Positions 63,925 to 64,000 of a stretch of 64,000 nt of DNA are shown here, piece after piece. The notes under the pieces were generated by a model. It searched no databases and was not told where the DNA came from. It saw only the letters and a list, made by a program, of their open reading frames with translations. A program made the position numbers and the translations under genes. The stretch is from Pedobacter polysacchareus (GTDB lineage Bacteria; Bacteroidota; Bacteroidia; Sphingobacteriales; Sphingobacteriaceae), in assembly GCF_019802255.1 (NCBI RefSeq), contig NZ_JAHYSS010000006.1, positions 352,721 through 416,720 of the forward strand. The letters run 5' to 3'. The stretch's first letter is position 1; the number at the start of each line of letters is the position of its first letter.

Positions 63925-64000
63925 CCAGTCCAGTCCAGTCCAGTCCAGTCCAGTCCAGTCCAGTCCAGTCCAGTCCAGTCCAGTCCAGTCCAGTCCAGTC
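63925..64000. repeat. Pentanucleotide tandem repeat (CCAGT)n reaching the window edge
   Basis: The unit CCAGT is repeated without error for 76 bases, 15 full copies plus one base, and is cut by the window end, so the real array is longer or the sequence stops here. In every frame on both strands the array is free of stops: on the plus strand it encodes a Pro-Val-Gln-Ser-Ser repeat and on the minus strand Thr-Gly-Leu-Asp-Trp. A length change of five bases shifts frame, so if it lies in or near a gene it could switch expression by slippage. A sequence-assembly artefact at a contig end is also possible. Confidence 0.9.

Noticed and set aside
63925..64000. CRISPR array
   Set aside because: The unit is five bases with no spacers.

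Overview
The window looks like a chromosomal segment of a Sphingobacteriaceae-type Bacteroidota, most probably Pedobacter or a close relative. This is inferred from several features: FecI/FecR control of an STN-type TonB receptor, two large propeller-type (Reg_prop/Y_Y_Y) sensor kinases, many lipoproteins and DUF3857 proteins, promoters of the TAnnTTTG type instead of sigma70 boxes, and AT-rich spacers. No rRNA, tRNA, phage, insertion sequence or CRISPR array was seen. About 57 protein genes fill the window, with strong hairpin terminators between most convergent pairs.

Region by region. 1-10.7 kb is mostly housekeeping: the start of a Lys/Ala-rich histone-H1-like protein (cut by the window edge), YajQ, an acetyltransferase, a conserved protein of unknown function, a fused two-domain peptide-type ABC ATPase, a small MscS channel, RNase R, a short-chain polyprenyl diphosphate synthase, a HisKA-receiver protein with no ATPase domain, and an XRE regulator. 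10.7-14.7 kb holds rplU-rpmA, a dicarboxylate/amino-acid symporter with an unusual coiled insertion, and an ECF sigma factor overlapping a membrane protein that is probably its partner. 15-20.6 kb has an AraC regulator with a VOC protein, divergent from a propeller histidine kinase and its LuxR-type regulator; the divergent spacer carries two GGGGGTAT-type repeats. 20.7-31.4 kb is metabolic: a GH20 hexosaminidase with a lipoprotein, thioredoxin reductase, a carboxyltransferase, a DUF389 membrane protein, a Dph6-like PP-loop enzyme and IMP dehydrogenase.

31.6-42 kb is the most accessory-looking part. On the minus strand lie an S41 protease lipoprotein, an ECF sigma factor (fecI type), an anti-sigma (fecR type), an STN-TonB receptor, a beta-helix-like lipoprotein and a repeat-containing lipoprotein. 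This reads as a cell-surface signalling and uptake locus with no SusD and no recognisable cargo. A plus-strand secreted CsgG-like gene sits between sigma and anti-sigma, splitting a pair that is normally adjacent. The spacer between receptor and lipoprotein is GC-rich and folds into hairpins.

42.2-50.2 kb carries an esterase with an acetyltransferase, a ketopantoate-reductase-like enzyme followed by a 32-bp perfect palindrome and a 17-bp hairpin, and a complete TolC-HlyD-MFS efflux operon divergent from an AraC regulator. 50.4-59.7 kb has tandem DUF3857 proteins (one with the transglutaminase triad, one without), a pair of M16 peptidases, MqnC of the futalosine menaquinone pathway, and two exported ferritin-like proteins. 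60-63.7 kb is a second propeller kinase system, this time of LytTR/LytS type with the regulator first. The window ends inside a pentanucleotide tandem repeat, (CCAGT)n.
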